Shown: positions 8,510-17,214 of the stretch, piece by piece | How positions within the stretch are numbered: position 1 is the first letter of the stretch | Layout of the letters: the number at the start of each line of letters is the position of its first letter | Origin: TMED109 sp002171375 | GTDB taxonomy: Bacteria > Pseudomonadota > Alphaproteobacteria > TMED109 | Assembly: GCA_965657505.1 (NCBI GenBank) | Contig: CBFHON010000011.1 | Location: forward strand, 1-34,753 | DNA: 34,753 nucleotides | Direction: 5' to 3' | The notes under the pieces: generated by a model | The model's database searches: none | What the model saw: only the letters and a program-made list of their open reading frames with translations | What the model was told of the DNA's origin: nothing | Made by a program: the position numbers and the translations under genes

Positions 8510-9956
8510 TAATTTTACTTTGATAAGATTTAATTCTAGCAAGGTCAGACAATCTTAAATTAATATTTTTATTAAGTAAAAAATTGGGAATCTCTAAAAT
8601 TATAGTATCATCTAAAATATCTATTTTACTTTGCTTTAAAAGATTAGTTGCTCCACCAGAAATCGTTATACCCAGCCTTATAAGATTTCCTAAAATTAGA
8701 GATTCTTCAAATTCTGCATCACTCAAAAATTTAATAATTTTTCTAACTTTAGTTGAGCGTAAGTTTTTATTATAAATTAAATAAGTAGCTATAGCTACTT
8801 TAGCCCTAGTAACATGGTCAAATGGTAACAATGTTTTTCGTGTTATTTTAAAAAATGCATTTTGGGCCTTAAACTCTGGGTGCTCCTTCTCAGAGATATT
8901 AGATAGTGATGCAACAATATTTAATAATTTTAAATCAATATTTTCGGTAATTGAGAACTTTTTTGCCCAATTAGTTAGAGACTTATTATTAGAACCAGCT
9001 CTATCAGTCTGTGAATTAAAATAAAACCCAATATTAGAAAAAGTGCTGTTCAATTTATATTTTTCATTAATAAAGAACTTTGATAGTAGACCTTCTCTTA
9101 GCCCATAAGAAGAAAAATATATATCCTTCGCCCCAATTGTATCAACAACTGCCTCTAGTGATTTAGCAGAAATTTTTAAAAAGGGAATTCTATCTTTAGG
9201 AATAGATTTTAATAAAGCTAAATCTTTTTCACTAGTTTCAATAATCAGAGAAATTAGGTTTTTTAATGTCTTTATTTTTAAATAATATTGATGGATTATT
9301 GGAATAGGATAATTATAAATTTCAATACCTACTCTGGCTATGGATCTCCAACCTCCACCTGTAGCATAGAAAGATTTAGCCTTTGCTTGGTTTTCCCATC
9401 CATTTTGAATCAAACCTTTTTGTATACTCTTATAAATTTTGTCTAAATTATCACTAAACTCATTAGATAAGACTAAAATTCCCGTAGACATGGACGATAC
9501 TTTAATATTTTTTTCTTTAGTTTTTAAGGCAAGCTCCAAACTCCCTCCACCAATATCGCCTATTATTCCATTAATTTTTGTAAAGCCTAATTGCATTCCA
9601 TAATAGCTATACAATGCCTCTTCATTTCCGGACAATATTTTTATTTTTAATCCTGTTTCTTTTAATTTTTTAAGTATTGCATTACTATTCTTAGAATTCC
9701 TAATAGCAGCTGTAGCCACAGTATAAATAAATTTGCATTTCATAGTTTTAATAATTACTGTGAATCTTTTAATTACTTGATAAGCTTTTTCAATTAAATC
9801 TTTTTCTATATAATTGTTAATATGTAAATTTTTACCCAAACCCACTTTTACTTTTTCATTGTATATCACAGAGGGCACTATAGATGCTTCTTCATAAATA
9901 ACTAATCTAATAGAATTAGACCCTATATCAATAATAGAAACATGCCTACTTAGCAT
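8496..9956 (-). CDS. ppx: Exopolyphosphatase Ppx/GppA family
   Basis: Releases phosphate processively from polyphosphate (and, in GppA members, hydrolyses pppGpp). 486 aa. The N-terminal actin-like ATPase-type fold has SIIDIGSNSIRLVIYE at about residues 7-22 (phosphate loop 1), YTVATAAIR near 90-98, and GDIGGGSLELAL near 137-148 (phosphate loop 2 with the conserved Gly run). The C-terminal helical HD-like part occupies roughly residues 310-486. It starts 23 bp after the ppk stop on the same strand, so ppk-ppx form a synthesis/breakdown operon as in many proteobacteria. It converges on the lipid-kinase gene with a 14-bp overlap. Ppx versus GppA specificity cannot be settled by sequence alone; the ppk partner favours Ppx. 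Confidence 0.9.
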   Translation of the reverse strand: MLSRHVSIIDIGSNSIRLVIYEEASIVPSVIYNEKVKVGLGKNLHINNYIEKDLIEKAYQVIKRFTVIIKTMKCKFIYTVATAAIRNSKNSNAILKKLKETGLKIKILSGNEEALYSYYGMQLGFTKINGIIGDIGGGSLELALKTKEKNIKVSSMSTGILVLSNEFSDNLDKIYKSIQKGLIQNGWENQAKAKSFYATGGGWRSIARVGIEIYNYPIPIIHQYYLKIKTLKNLISLIIETSEKDLALLKSIPKDRIPFLKISAKSLEAVVDTIGAKDIYFSSYGLREGLLSKFFINEKYKLNSTFSNIGFYFNSQTDRAGSNNKSLTNWAKKFSITENIDLKLLNIVASLSNISEKEHPEFKAQNAFFKITRKTLLPFDHVTRAKVAIATYLIYNKNLRSTKVRKIIKFLSDAEFEESLILGNLIRLGITISGGATNLLKQSKIDILDDTIILEIPNFLLNKNINLRLSDLARIKSYQSKIITSH

Positions 9957-9979
9957 AAGCCACCAAAATTGCTGTGAAT

Positions 9980-12103
9980 TTAGCCGAAGAAAAATTTCTT
10001 AATATTTTTTTTAACATAATTTTCTCCACGGCCAGACAAACTAGGGTTTTTCATAAAATAAACATGCGCAGAATCTAATTTATTGTCATCCTTTTTTTTA
10101 TAATAATCTCCATATTTATCCATTTGCCAGCTTAAGGCATTATCTTGAACATTCATAAACATAACTTGAAACAAAACTTGTTTATGAACCGTACTATTCA
10201 ATATAGGTATTAATATTTCTATTCTTCTATCAAAATTTCTCGGCATAAGGTCAGCACTTGATATAAAGACCTTATTTACTGCATTAGGCATTGCCTTGCC
10301 ATTCGCAAAACAATAAATTCTACTATGTTCTAAATATCTACCAATAATGCTTTTAACTATAATATTTTCTGAAAGTCCAATTACCCCTGCTCTTAAACAA
10401 CAAATTCCTCTTATAATTAAAATTATTTTTACTCCATATTTGCTCGCTTTGTATAAAGAATTTATTAGCTCTTCATCGACTAATGAATTGCACTTAAACC
10501 ATATGCCAGCATCAATACCTTTTTTTGCATTCTCAATTTCATGTTCTATATTTTCAATAAGCTTCTTTCTAAGCGCTACAGGAGCTACTGATATTTTATT
10601 CCAGCTAACTGCATCCGTATAGCCAGTTACTACATTAAAAAAGTTTAATGCATCTTCCGACAAACCCTCCTCACATGTGAATAAGGACAGATCAGTATAT
10701 AGTTTTGCTGTTTTTGGATGATAATTACCTGTTCCATAGTGCACATACTTGTTAACCTTAGAACGCTCCTTTCTAACTACTAAAGAAACTTTTGCGTGAG
10801 TTTTAAGTTCTGGAATTCCATAAACCACATGTACGCCAGCACGTTCTAAATCCTGGGATAATTTTATATTCACTTCCTCATCAAACCTTGCCTTAAGTTC
10901 AACTATAGCAGTAACATTTTTGCCTGATTCTGAAGCCGAAATTAGCGCCCTAACTATGGGAGAATCTTCTAGAGTAGTCCTATATAATGTCTGTTTAATA
11001 GTAGTCACTTTTGGGTCTTTTGCAGCCTGCTCTAAAAAACTTGCTACAACATCAAAAGTTTCATAAGGATGATGTACAATAATATCTTTTTTTCTTATAG
11101 CTCTAAAAATATCATTATTTTCTTGTTTAATTCTTTCAGGAAAACGCGGCGTGTATTTTTTGAATTTTAAATGTATGGGCCCTTTATTAACTATTTCAGC
11201 AACACTTTGAAAATCATACATACCGTTAGATCTAATAATTTTATCTTCATCAACATCAAGATCTCTGCATATAAGTTTACGTAAATTTAGAGGCATATTT
11301 TTATCCATTAACAATAAAACTACTTTTCCTCTTTTTCTAATTCTTAGTTGTGACTTAAATGACATTAATAGGTCTTCTGCTTCCTCTTGAAACTCAATAT
11401 CACTGTCCCGAATTATTCTAAATAAACCACCATTTATATAATCATAACCCTTAAATATTTCAGAAATGTATTTAATGATTACATCTTGAATGGCTATAAA
11501 ATCTATTTTTTTATTTTTAGAATTTGGCGATAGCTCAATAAACTTCTCCATATTAGCCGGAAAAGGAAGTAATGCATTTCTTTTTTTATTTGTTTGTTTA
11601 TGCCTTATTTCTAATGCTAAAACTAAGCCTAAATTACTCACAAATGGAAAAGGATGCGCAGGGTCTATAGCAAGAGGTGTTAATAAGGGTAAAATTTGAT
11701 TTTGGAAATAATCATAAATATATTTATGTTGCTTTATTGTCAGTTTGTTTTTATCTTTTAAATATATTTTTTCTTTTTTTAACTCCAAGAATAATTTTTT
11801 ATAGTACCTATTCTGCTTTAAAAAAATCTTTTTAACTTTGTTTTGTACTTTTATCAGTTGTTGTTTAGCAGTCATATCGTCTATGCTTTTTATATTTATC
11901 CCCTGATCTATTTGCGCAACTAGGCCTGCAACTCTAACCATATAAAACTCATCTAAATTGCTTCCTGAAATAGATAAGAATCTTAGCCTCTCTAACAAAG
12001 GATGTTTTTTATTCATAGCTTCTTCTAAAACACGCTCATTAAAATCAAGCCAAGATATTTCTCTATTTATATATAATGATTTAGCATTGCCTGTACTTAA
12101 CAT
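9980..12103 (-). CDS. ppk: Polyphosphate kinase 1
   Basis: Reversibly polymerises the gamma-phosphate of ATP into inorganic polyphosphate. The 707-aa length is usual for Ppk1. The N-terminal domain opens with YINREISWLDFNERVLEEA; the head domain follows; the two phospholipase D-like catalytic domains contain VHYGTGNYHPKT, in which the His at about residue 462 is the autophosphorylated one, and SSADLMPRNFDRRIEI near the second catalytic His/Arg region. It lies downstream of the porin but beyond a good terminator (12185-12210), so it probably has its own promoter in the 12104-12184 stretch; I see no Pho box there. Followed by ppx. Its place beside the pst/pho genes ties phosphate uptake to storage. 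Confidence 0.96.
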   Translation of the reverse strand: MLSTGNAKSLYINREISWLDFNERVLEEAMNKKHPLLERLRFLSISGSNLDEFYMVRVAGLVAQIDQGINIKSIDDMTAKQQLIKVQNKVKKIFLKQNRYYKKLFLELKKEKIYLKDKNKLTIKQHKYIYDYFQNQILPLLTPLAIDPAHPFPFVSNLGLVLALEIRHKQTNKKRNALLPFPANMEKFIELSPNSKNKKIDFIAIQDVIIKYISEIFKGYDYINGGLFRIIRDSDIEFQEEAEDLLMSFKSQLRIRKRGKVVLLLMDKNMPLNLRKLICRDLDVDEDKIIRSNGMYDFQSVAEIVNKGPIHLKFKKYTPRFPERIKQENNDIFRAIRKKDIIVHHPYETFDVVASFLEQAAKDPKVTTIKQTLYRTTLEDSPIVRALISASESGKNVTAIVELKARFDEEVNIKLSQDLERAGVHVVYGIPELKTHAKVSLVVRKERSKVNKYVHYGTGNYHPKTAKLYTDLSLFTCEEGLSEDALNFFNVVTGYTDAVSWNKISVAPVALRKKLIENIEHEIENAKKGIDAGIWFKCNSLVDEELINSLYKASKYGVKIILIIRGICCLRAGVIGLSENIIVKSIIGRYLEHSRIYCFANGKAMPNAVNKVFISSADLMPRNFDRRIEILIPILNSTVHKQVLFQVMFMNVQDNALSWQMDKYGDYYKKKDDNKLDSAHVYFMKNPSLSGRGENYVKKNIKKFFFG

Positions 12104-12184
12104 AAGGATTTTCTTTTATTAATTTTTTTATGAAACTTTTATTATAATATCATTTTATAATTTTTTCAAAATTTAATAAAAAAA

Positions 12185-12210
12185 AAGGCTCCATTTAAAA
12201 ATAGAGCCTT
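12185..12210 (-). terminator. Intrinsic terminator of the porin gene
   Basis: Stem AAGGCTC/GAGCCTT of 7 bp, one mismatch, then four more A-T pairs around a 2-base loop. On the minus strand it is followed by a run of at least seven T, and it starts about 30 bases after the porin stop. On the plus strand it also has TTTTTT a few bases beyond, so it may work both ways. It separates the phosphate uptake block from ppk-ppx. Confidence 0.85.
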
Positions 12211-12241
12211 CTTTTTTCCTCGGAGGAGATATTCTCTAATA

Positions 12242-13654
12242 TTAGAATTTATATTGGAAACGCATACCATAAATATCAGTACTCGCACCTCCGCCATTTA
12301 AAGACGCTGAGGTAGCCCCCGCATTTTGAGCTGCTTTATTATTCATTATAGACCTAATATAATTAGCTTTAATCATAGCATTACCATTAATATACCAATT
12401 TAATCCTAATGTATAATTATCCATAACTCCGCCTAAAATAAGAGATGAACCATTGTCATCCATATCTACATGAGAGTAACGTGTAGCTACTTCCCATACA
12501 CCAGATCCTTTATTAGGCCATTTGCCTTTAACTTTAGGAGCTTTAAATGCAGCTTTTTTAATAGAATATCTCTTTTTACCATTTAAAACATAACCCATAG
12601 AAAAAGTAGATGAATCTGCATTATAATCCGGAACATCAGCACCATCTACACCGCTTCTGAAAGCAGTATAATCAGTATACTCACCTAACGCCCAGAATTG
12701 TCCGCCTTGGCCTAAATAAGCTGCTTCGAGTCCATAGTGTTGTGCGCCTTCACAAACGTTATTCCCAGAATGAATAGATGAAGTTTTTAATGGCTTTGCG
12801 TCAGTTACATTTAATTCAGCCCTATACTCTAATTTACATAAAGAAGCCGCATAACCTCCACCAAAATCTACTGTTGCACCCCATGCACCAAAATGTACCA
12901 CTTCAGTTTTAGACAATACAGGAGCAAATGCCGCTCTTATAGTATTTAGCTTATTTCCATCTTTATTATCTATTTTATTTTCTGGTCCAAAACCATGCGC
13001 TGCTCCAAAAAAGTATCCTAATTTTTTATCATAAGTAGTAAACCTTATAGCAGGTCTTTTAGGTCCAAACTGCTTATCACTAAAAATATCAATAGCTACT
13101 GAACGTTCTATAAAAGAAAGATCATTAGAGGATATTGCTTCTTCAAAATACATTGGCATTTTTAATTTACCAATTGACAGTTTCATAGTTTTAGTTGGGT
13201 GGTAGGAAAAGTGTATTTCATCAATACTAGTTTGATCTCCTATATCTGAAGCAGCCTTAGCTGAAGCACCTTTATCAAAGGTAGCAGTAAAACTAAAGTC
13301 ATCTGCTTTCCCTTTAAACCCTAGTCTTGCTCTTCTTATATTAGTTCCTGAGCCATAAACATCTTGATCCTTAACTTCACCATAATAACCTACGTCCCAA
13401 TGCATACGTCCATGGACTTTAAAAGATTTTTTACCATGTTTTACTGAAAATCCAGGTCCTATTTTAAATTTAGGCGCGTCATCTATTTTTGCAGTCTTTT
13501 TATTAACGCCTTTCATTTTAATAGTTAAGTCTTGAATTTGATTTTGTAATTCATCAATTTGCTTTTGCATAGCATCAGCATCTTGAGAAAAAGCATTAGT
13601 ATTTAGAACAAAAATACTAAAGACTAACGCAATAAGTATATTTAAAGTTTTCAT
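12242..13654 (-). CDS. Phosphate-selective porin OprO/OprP family
   Basis: Outer-membrane channel, probably for phosphate or polyphosphate (PF07396 family). The ATG at 13654 gives 470 aa with GGGA seven bases upstream; a TTG at 13666 would add four residues. A signal peptide (residues 1 to about 23, MKTLNILIALVFSIFVLNTNA) is followed by a short heptad-like segment DAMQKQIDELQNQIQDL, as in trimeric porins of this family, then a barrel with alternating polar/hydrophobic strands such as KSFKVHGRMHWDVG and IRRARLGFKG, and a C-terminal aromatic residue (MRFQYKF) typical for outer-membrane insertion. It follows phoB at 129 bp and has its own Pho boxes, so phosphate starvation should induce it. The substrate is inferred from family and context. 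Confidence 0.9.
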   Translation of the reverse strand: MKTLNILIALVFSIFVLNTNAFSQDADAMQKQIDELQNQIQDLTIKMKGVNKKTAKIDDAPKFKIGPGFSVKHGKKSFKVHGRMHWDVGYYGEVKDQDVYGSGTNIRRARLGFKGKADDFSFTATFDKGASAKAASDIGDQTSIDEIHFSYHPTKTMKLSIGKLKMPMYFEEAISSNDLSFIERSVAIDIFSDKQFGPKRPAIRFTTYDKKLGYFFGAAHGFGPENKIDNKDGNKLNTIRAAFAPVLSKTEVVHFGAWGATVDFGGGYAASLCKLEYRAELNVTDAKPLKTSSIHSGNNVCEGAQHYGLEAAYLGQGGQFWALGEYTDYTAFRSGVDGADVPDYNADSSTFSMGYVLNGKKRYSIKKAAFKAPKVKGKWPNKGSGVWEVATRYSHVDMDDNGSSLILGGVMDNYTLGLNWYINGNAMIKANYIRSIMNNKAAQNAGATSASLNGGGASTDIYGMRFQYKF

Positions 13655-13727
13655 AATAATTCCCAATATTACAGATTAATAATGATCAATAGTTATCAGG
13701 CGATTATTAAAATTATTTTGAATTTAT

Positions 13728-13745
13728 ATTACAATTATATTACAG
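13728..13745 (-). promoter_or_regulatory. Pho box upstream of the porin
   Basis: On the minus strand: CTGTAAT-ATAA-TTGTAAT, two near-identical 7-base half-sites repeated at exactly 11 bp, matching the PhoB consensus (CTGTCAT-N4-CTGTCAT) apart from A for C. The A-rich flanks extend the repeat to about 10 of 11 bases. It ends 73 bp before the ATG, a normal distance for PhoB replacing the -35 element. Confidence 0.85.
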
Positions 13746-13765
13746 AGCTATAATGCATTTAAGGT

Positions 13766-13783
13766 GTTACAATTTTATCACAC
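13766..13783 (-). promoter_or_regulatory. Second, weaker Pho-box candidate upstream of the porin
   Basis: On the minus strand: GTGTGAT-AAAA-TTGTAAC, again an 11-bp period, with about five of seven matches per half-site. It abuts the phoB stop codon and lies 38 bp upstream of the stronger box. Tandem PhoB sites are common at strongly induced promoters, but this one is degenerate. Confidence 0.4.
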
Positions 13784-14467
13784 TTAGTTCTCTAACTCTA
13801 AAGAATAGCCTGCATCTCTTACTGTTCTTATTATATTATTGGTATTCTCTACTTCTAAGGCTTTTCTTAATCTTCTAATATGCACATCTACCGTTCTATC
13901 TTCTACATATATTCCTGTTCCCCAAACCTTATCTAATAATCTTTGTCTAGAAAAAACGCGAGTAGGATTCTCTACAAAGAATTTTAGAAGTTTGTACTCT
14001 TTGGGGCCTAAATTTATTTTTAAACCATTTCTAAAAACTTTATGAGCAGCAGTATCTATCTTTATATCAGCATAAGTAAGGACTTCACTATCAGATTTAT
14101 TACTTCTTCTTAAAACCGCTTTAATTCTTGCCAGCAATTCCGTAGGCGAAAATGGTTTAGTAATATAATCATCAGCACCACTTTCTAAGCCTGTAACTTT
14201 ATTTTCTTCTTCCGTTTTCGCCGTGAGCATTATAACTGGTATATCTTTAGTCTCTTCCTCTCTTCTTATTGCTCGGCAAACTTCAAGGCCTGAAACAGAA
14301 GGCAGCATCCAATCTAATAGAATTAGATCGGGCATCTCAGTTAATATAAAATCGATTGCTTTTTCACCGTCAAATACAGACAGTGTTTCATATCCTTTGT
14401 CTTTCAGGGCATAACAAATAACTTTTTGAATATCTTTATCATCTTCAACAACTACAATTTTATTCAT
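13784..14467 (-). CDS. phoB: Phosphate regulon response regulator PhoB
   Basis: OmpR/PhoB-type transcription factor, 227 aa. The receiver domain (1-120) has the acidic pair D9-D10, the phospho-acceptor D52 (LILLDWMLP), T82 and K104 (ITKPF). The C-terminal winged-helix DNA-binding domain (about 130-225) contains LNLGPKEYKLLKFF, RVFSRQRLLDKVWG and VDVHIRRLRKAL, the recognition-helix region. It is the last gene of the phoR-pstSCAB-phoU-phoB series, with 2 bp between the phoU stop and its ATG, so it is translated from the same transcript. It should bind the Pho boxes described at the porin and pstS. PhoR, its probable kinase, is at the other end of the block. Confidence 0.96.
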   Translation of the reverse strand: MNKIVVVEDDKDIQKVICYALKDKGYETLSVFDGEKAIDFILTEMPDLILLDWMLPSVSGLEVCRAIRREEETKDIPVIMLTAKTEEENKVTGLESGADDYITKPFSPTELLARIKAVLRRSNKSDSEVLTYADIKIDTAAHKVFRNGLKINLGPKEYKLLKFFVENPTRVFSRQRLLDKVWGTGIYVEDRTVDVHIRRLRKALEVENTNNIIRTVRDAGYSLELEN

Positions 14468-14469
14468 TT

Positions 14470-15159
14470 TTAATTTCCTTCGTATTGAGACTTCTCTCTT
14501 TCTTCTTTAGGCCTTTCTCCAGTTAAATTAAAGATTACATCTTCCGCTATATTAGTGGCATGATCCCCAATTCTTTCTATATTTTTAAGAGCAAAAGATA
14601 TCTGAGAACCTGGAATAATAATAGAAGGGTCATTATCCATCTCCTCTATTAATTTTTCAAATATTTGAGTATACTTAACATCTAATTTATAGTCCTCTCT
14701 CCAAACTTTCATTGCTTTACCCTTATCTTCCTCTACAAAAGCATCTAATGCATCATGTAATAAACTTTTTGCTAAAGCGCCATACTCTTCCATATTTAAT
14801 GATTCTATTTTTGCATATTTAGAACTAATAATTACCCTTTTAGCTATATTTTTAGCTAGGTCGCCAACCCTTTCTAGGTCTCTAGCTATTTGCATAGCTG
14901 ATAAAACATTTCTTAAATCATTAGCAATAGGGTGTTTTAATGCAATCATTTTCTCAACATCTGCTTGTATACGAATTTGTAATTCATCAATACTATTATC
15001 TTTTGCAATTATTTCTTCACATGAAGATGAATCATTATTAACCAAACTTTCTATTGAATTATGTAATTGTTTTTCAACTTCGCCGCCCATTTCTAAAATA
15101 GAATTTTTTATATTAAGAAGATCATCAGAAAATGCTTTAACTATATGTTCATTTGTCAT
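14470..15159 (-). CDS. phoU: Phosphate signalling protein PhoU
   Basis: Negative regulator that couples the Pst transporter to PhoR. 229 aa and all-helical, with the two PhoU repeats each carrying the metal-binding E/D-R-x-x-D signature: ARDLERVGDLAKNIAKR in the first half and LKNIERIGDHATNIAEDV in the second. Located between pstB (17 bp upstream) and phoB (2 bp downstream), the classic position. Loss of PhoU in other bacteria gives constitutive Pho expression; nothing here suggests a damaged copy. Confidence 0.96.
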   Translation of the reverse strand: MTNEHIVKAFSDDLLNIKNSILEMGGEVEKQLHNSIESLVNNDSSSCEEIIAKDNSIDELQIRIQADVEKMIALKHPIANDLRNVLSAMQIARDLERVGDLAKNIAKRVIISSKYAKIESLNMEEYGALAKSLLHDALDAFVEEDKGKAMKVWREDYKLDVKYTQIFEKLIEEMDNDPSIIIPGSQISFALKNIERIGDHATNIAEDVIFNLTGERPKEEREKSQYEGN

Positions 15160-15176
15160 TTATTATCCTTTCTTAT

Positions 15177-15932
15177 TTATCCAAATCTACCTGTAATATA
15201 GTCCTGTGTTTTTTCTTCAGTTGGATTGGTAAATATTGTTTCTGTAGTATCGTACTCTATAATGTTTCCAAGATGAAAAAATGCTGTCTTTTTTGATATT
15301 CTTGCCGCTTGTTGCATATTGTGTGTAACAATTATAATAGTAAAATCTTTAGATAATTCATTCATAAGCTCTTCAATTGTTGCTGTTGCAATTGGATCTA
15401 ACGCAGAGCATGGTTCATCCATCAGTATGACTTCCGGCTTCACAGCTATAGCTCTTGCAATACATAATCTCTGCTGTTGTCCTCCTGATAAGCCTGTGCC
15501 AGAGCTACTTAGTCTATCTTTTATCTCTCCCCAAATTCCCGCTTTTTGCAAACTTGTTTCAACTATCTGATCTAACTCAGCTTTATTTTTAGCCAAACCA
15601 TGTATTCTCGGACCGTATGCTACATTATCATAAATAGACTTTGGAAAAGGATTAGGTTTTTGAAAAACCATACCTACTTTAGTTCTAAGTTTTACTATAT
15701 CTAAAGTAGGATCAGAAATGACTGTATTTCCCATATTTATTTGACCTTCAACATGACAGCCATCAATTATATCATTCATTCTATTAAAACATCTTAATAA
15801 TGTTGATTTCCCACAACCAGAAGGGCCAATTAATGCTGTAGTTTGTTTTTCTTCAATATCTATAGACACATTAAATAGCGCTTGCTTATCTCCATAAAAA
15901 ACATTTACGTCCTTAGCTTTAATTTTACTCAT
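15177..15932 (-). CDS. pstB: Phosphate ABC transporter ATP-binding protein PstB
   Basis: ATPase that energises phosphate import through PstC/PstA. At 251 aa it is full length for PstB. Walker A GPSGCGKST lies at about residues 36-44, the Q-loop in VFQKPNPFPKSIYDNV, the signature LSGGQQQRLCIARAIA near 147-162, Walker B VILMDEPCSALDP near 167-179 with the catalytic Glu after Asp, and the switch His in IIIVTHNMQQA. The FQKPNPFP sequence is diagnostic of PstB among ABC proteins. It starts 13 bp after pstA and precedes phoU. Confidence 0.97.
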   Translation of the reverse strand: MSKIKAKDVNVFYGDKQALFNVSIDIEEKQTTALIGPSGCGKSTLLRCFNRMNDIIDGCHVEGQINMGNTVISDPTLDIVKLRTKVGMVFQKPNPFPKSIYDNVAYGPRIHGLAKNKAELDQIVETSLQKAGIWGEIKDRLSSSGTGLSGGQQQRLCIARAIAVKPEVILMDEPCSALDPIATATIEELMNELSKDFTIIIVTHNMQQAARISKKTAFFHLGNIIEYDTTETIFTNPTEEKTQDYITGRFG

Positions 15933-15945
15933 GATCTTTCCTTAT

Positions 15946-17214
15946 CTACCATTTTTTCTCTAATTTCTTTCTACAATAAACTGCTAAACTATTCATAACT
16001 ATTAAAAATACAACTAAAGTCATTATAGCAGCAGAAGTTTTTTCTTCAAAACCTCTTTCTGGACTATCAGCCCACAAATAAACTTGCGCTGGTAAAACAG
16101 TTGCTGGGTCCATAATAGACTGAGGAACTTCAACAATAAATGCAACCATTCCCATCATTAACAATGGCGCAGTTTCTCCCAATGCTTGAGCCATTCCTAT
16201 TATTGTGCCCGTGAACATGCCTGGAGCTGCTGAAGGCACCACATGATGAAATACCGCTTGTTGCTTACTTGCCCCAATTCCCAGTGCTGCTTCACGAATA
16301 GAAGGAGGAACACTTCTTAAAGAAGCTCTTGATGATATAATTACAGTAGGCAAGGTCATCAAGGTCAACACTAGCCCTCCAGCTAATGGAATTGACCGAG
16401 GAATTCCAAATATATTTAAAATAACTGCCAAACCCAAAAGACCAAAAACTATTGAAGGAACGGCGGCTAAATTATTAATATTAATTTCTATAATATCTGT
16501 TAATTTATTTTTAGGAGCAAATTCCTCTAAATAAATAGCTGTAGCCACACCAAGCGGAAATGACAATACCAAAGTAATAAGCAATGTAAGTGCTGAACCA
16601 ACTAACGCTCCTAAAATTCCGGCTTCTTCTGGATTTCGACTATCTCCTTTAGTGAAAAAGTTTACATTAAATTTTGTCTTAATTAACCCTTGTTGAATTA
16701 ACTGATCATAACTTTTAAGCTGCCAATCTGATACAGGCCTAAGGTTTTCTGGCAGGTTACGATCAATGTTTCCCTTATGCAATTGATCTATCTCACTAGA
16801 CGCCAAAACTTCAATATTTATTTTAGTTCCGATTAAATCATTATTTTCTAGAACCATGTTCCTTAGTTGATATGAAACACCTTTGCTGAATATTTTACTC
16901 GCTTGCCTATATGTAGCTCTATTATCAGCGGCTTCAGGAAAAATATTAATGACGCCCTCTTTAAATACTTTTCTATACCTACCTTTTTTAATAACCTCTT
17001 CATCTCCAGTATTTTCCGGATCTACATATTCTTGAGAAATATCAAAAGAAGCATTTATATAAGTTTGAAAGAAACCAGGTAGCCCCTTTGATCCAATTGT
17101 ATAAGCAAGTATAATTAAAAAAGAAAGTGCCATTAGAATAGCTATAATTCCATAAAATTGAAAAAATTTTTCTTTTCTCATCCTACTTTTATGAAATTTG
17201 TCTGAATTAATCAT
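15946..17214 (-). CDS. pstA: Phosphate ABC transporter permease PstA, long alphaproteobacterial form
   Basis: Inner-membrane subunit of the Pst importer. At 422 aa it is much longer than E. coli PstA (about 300). A first membrane helix (about residues 18-42) is followed by some 150 polar residues, presumably periplasmic, before the permease domain starts near residue 205 (GALVGSALTLLITLVLSFPLG). This N-terminal extension corresponds to the DUF3333-type region of alphaproteobacterial PstA. The EAA loop contacting PstB reads REAALGIGASKQQAVFHHV. The ATG at 17214 overlaps the pstC stop by 8 bp, so translation is coupled. Confidence 0.95.
   Translation of the reverse strand: MINSDKFHKSRMRKEKFFQFYGIIAILMALSFLIILAYTIGSKGLPGFFQTYINASFDISQEYVDPENTGDEEVIKKGRYRKVFKEGVINIFPEAADNRATYRQASKIFSKGVSYQLRNMVLENNDLIGTKINIEVLASSEIDQLHKGNIDRNLPENLRPVSDWQLKSYDQLIQQGLIKTKFNVNFFTKGDSRNPEEAGILGALVGSALTLLITLVLSFPLGVATAIYLEEFAPKNKLTDIIEININNLAAVPSIVFGLLGLAVILNIFGIPRSIPLAGGLVLTLMTLPTVIISSRASLRSVPPSIREAALGIGASKQQAVFHHVVPSAAPGMFTGTIIGMAQALGETAPLLMMGMVAFIVEVPQSIMDPATVLPAQVYLWADSPERGFEEKTSAAIMTLVVFLIVMNSLAVYCRKKLEKKW

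Noticed and set aside
12218..12228. Short palindrome TCCTCGGAGGA after the porin
   Set aside because: Only a 5-bp arm with almost no loop; not a plausible hairpin beside the much better terminator at 12185-12210.
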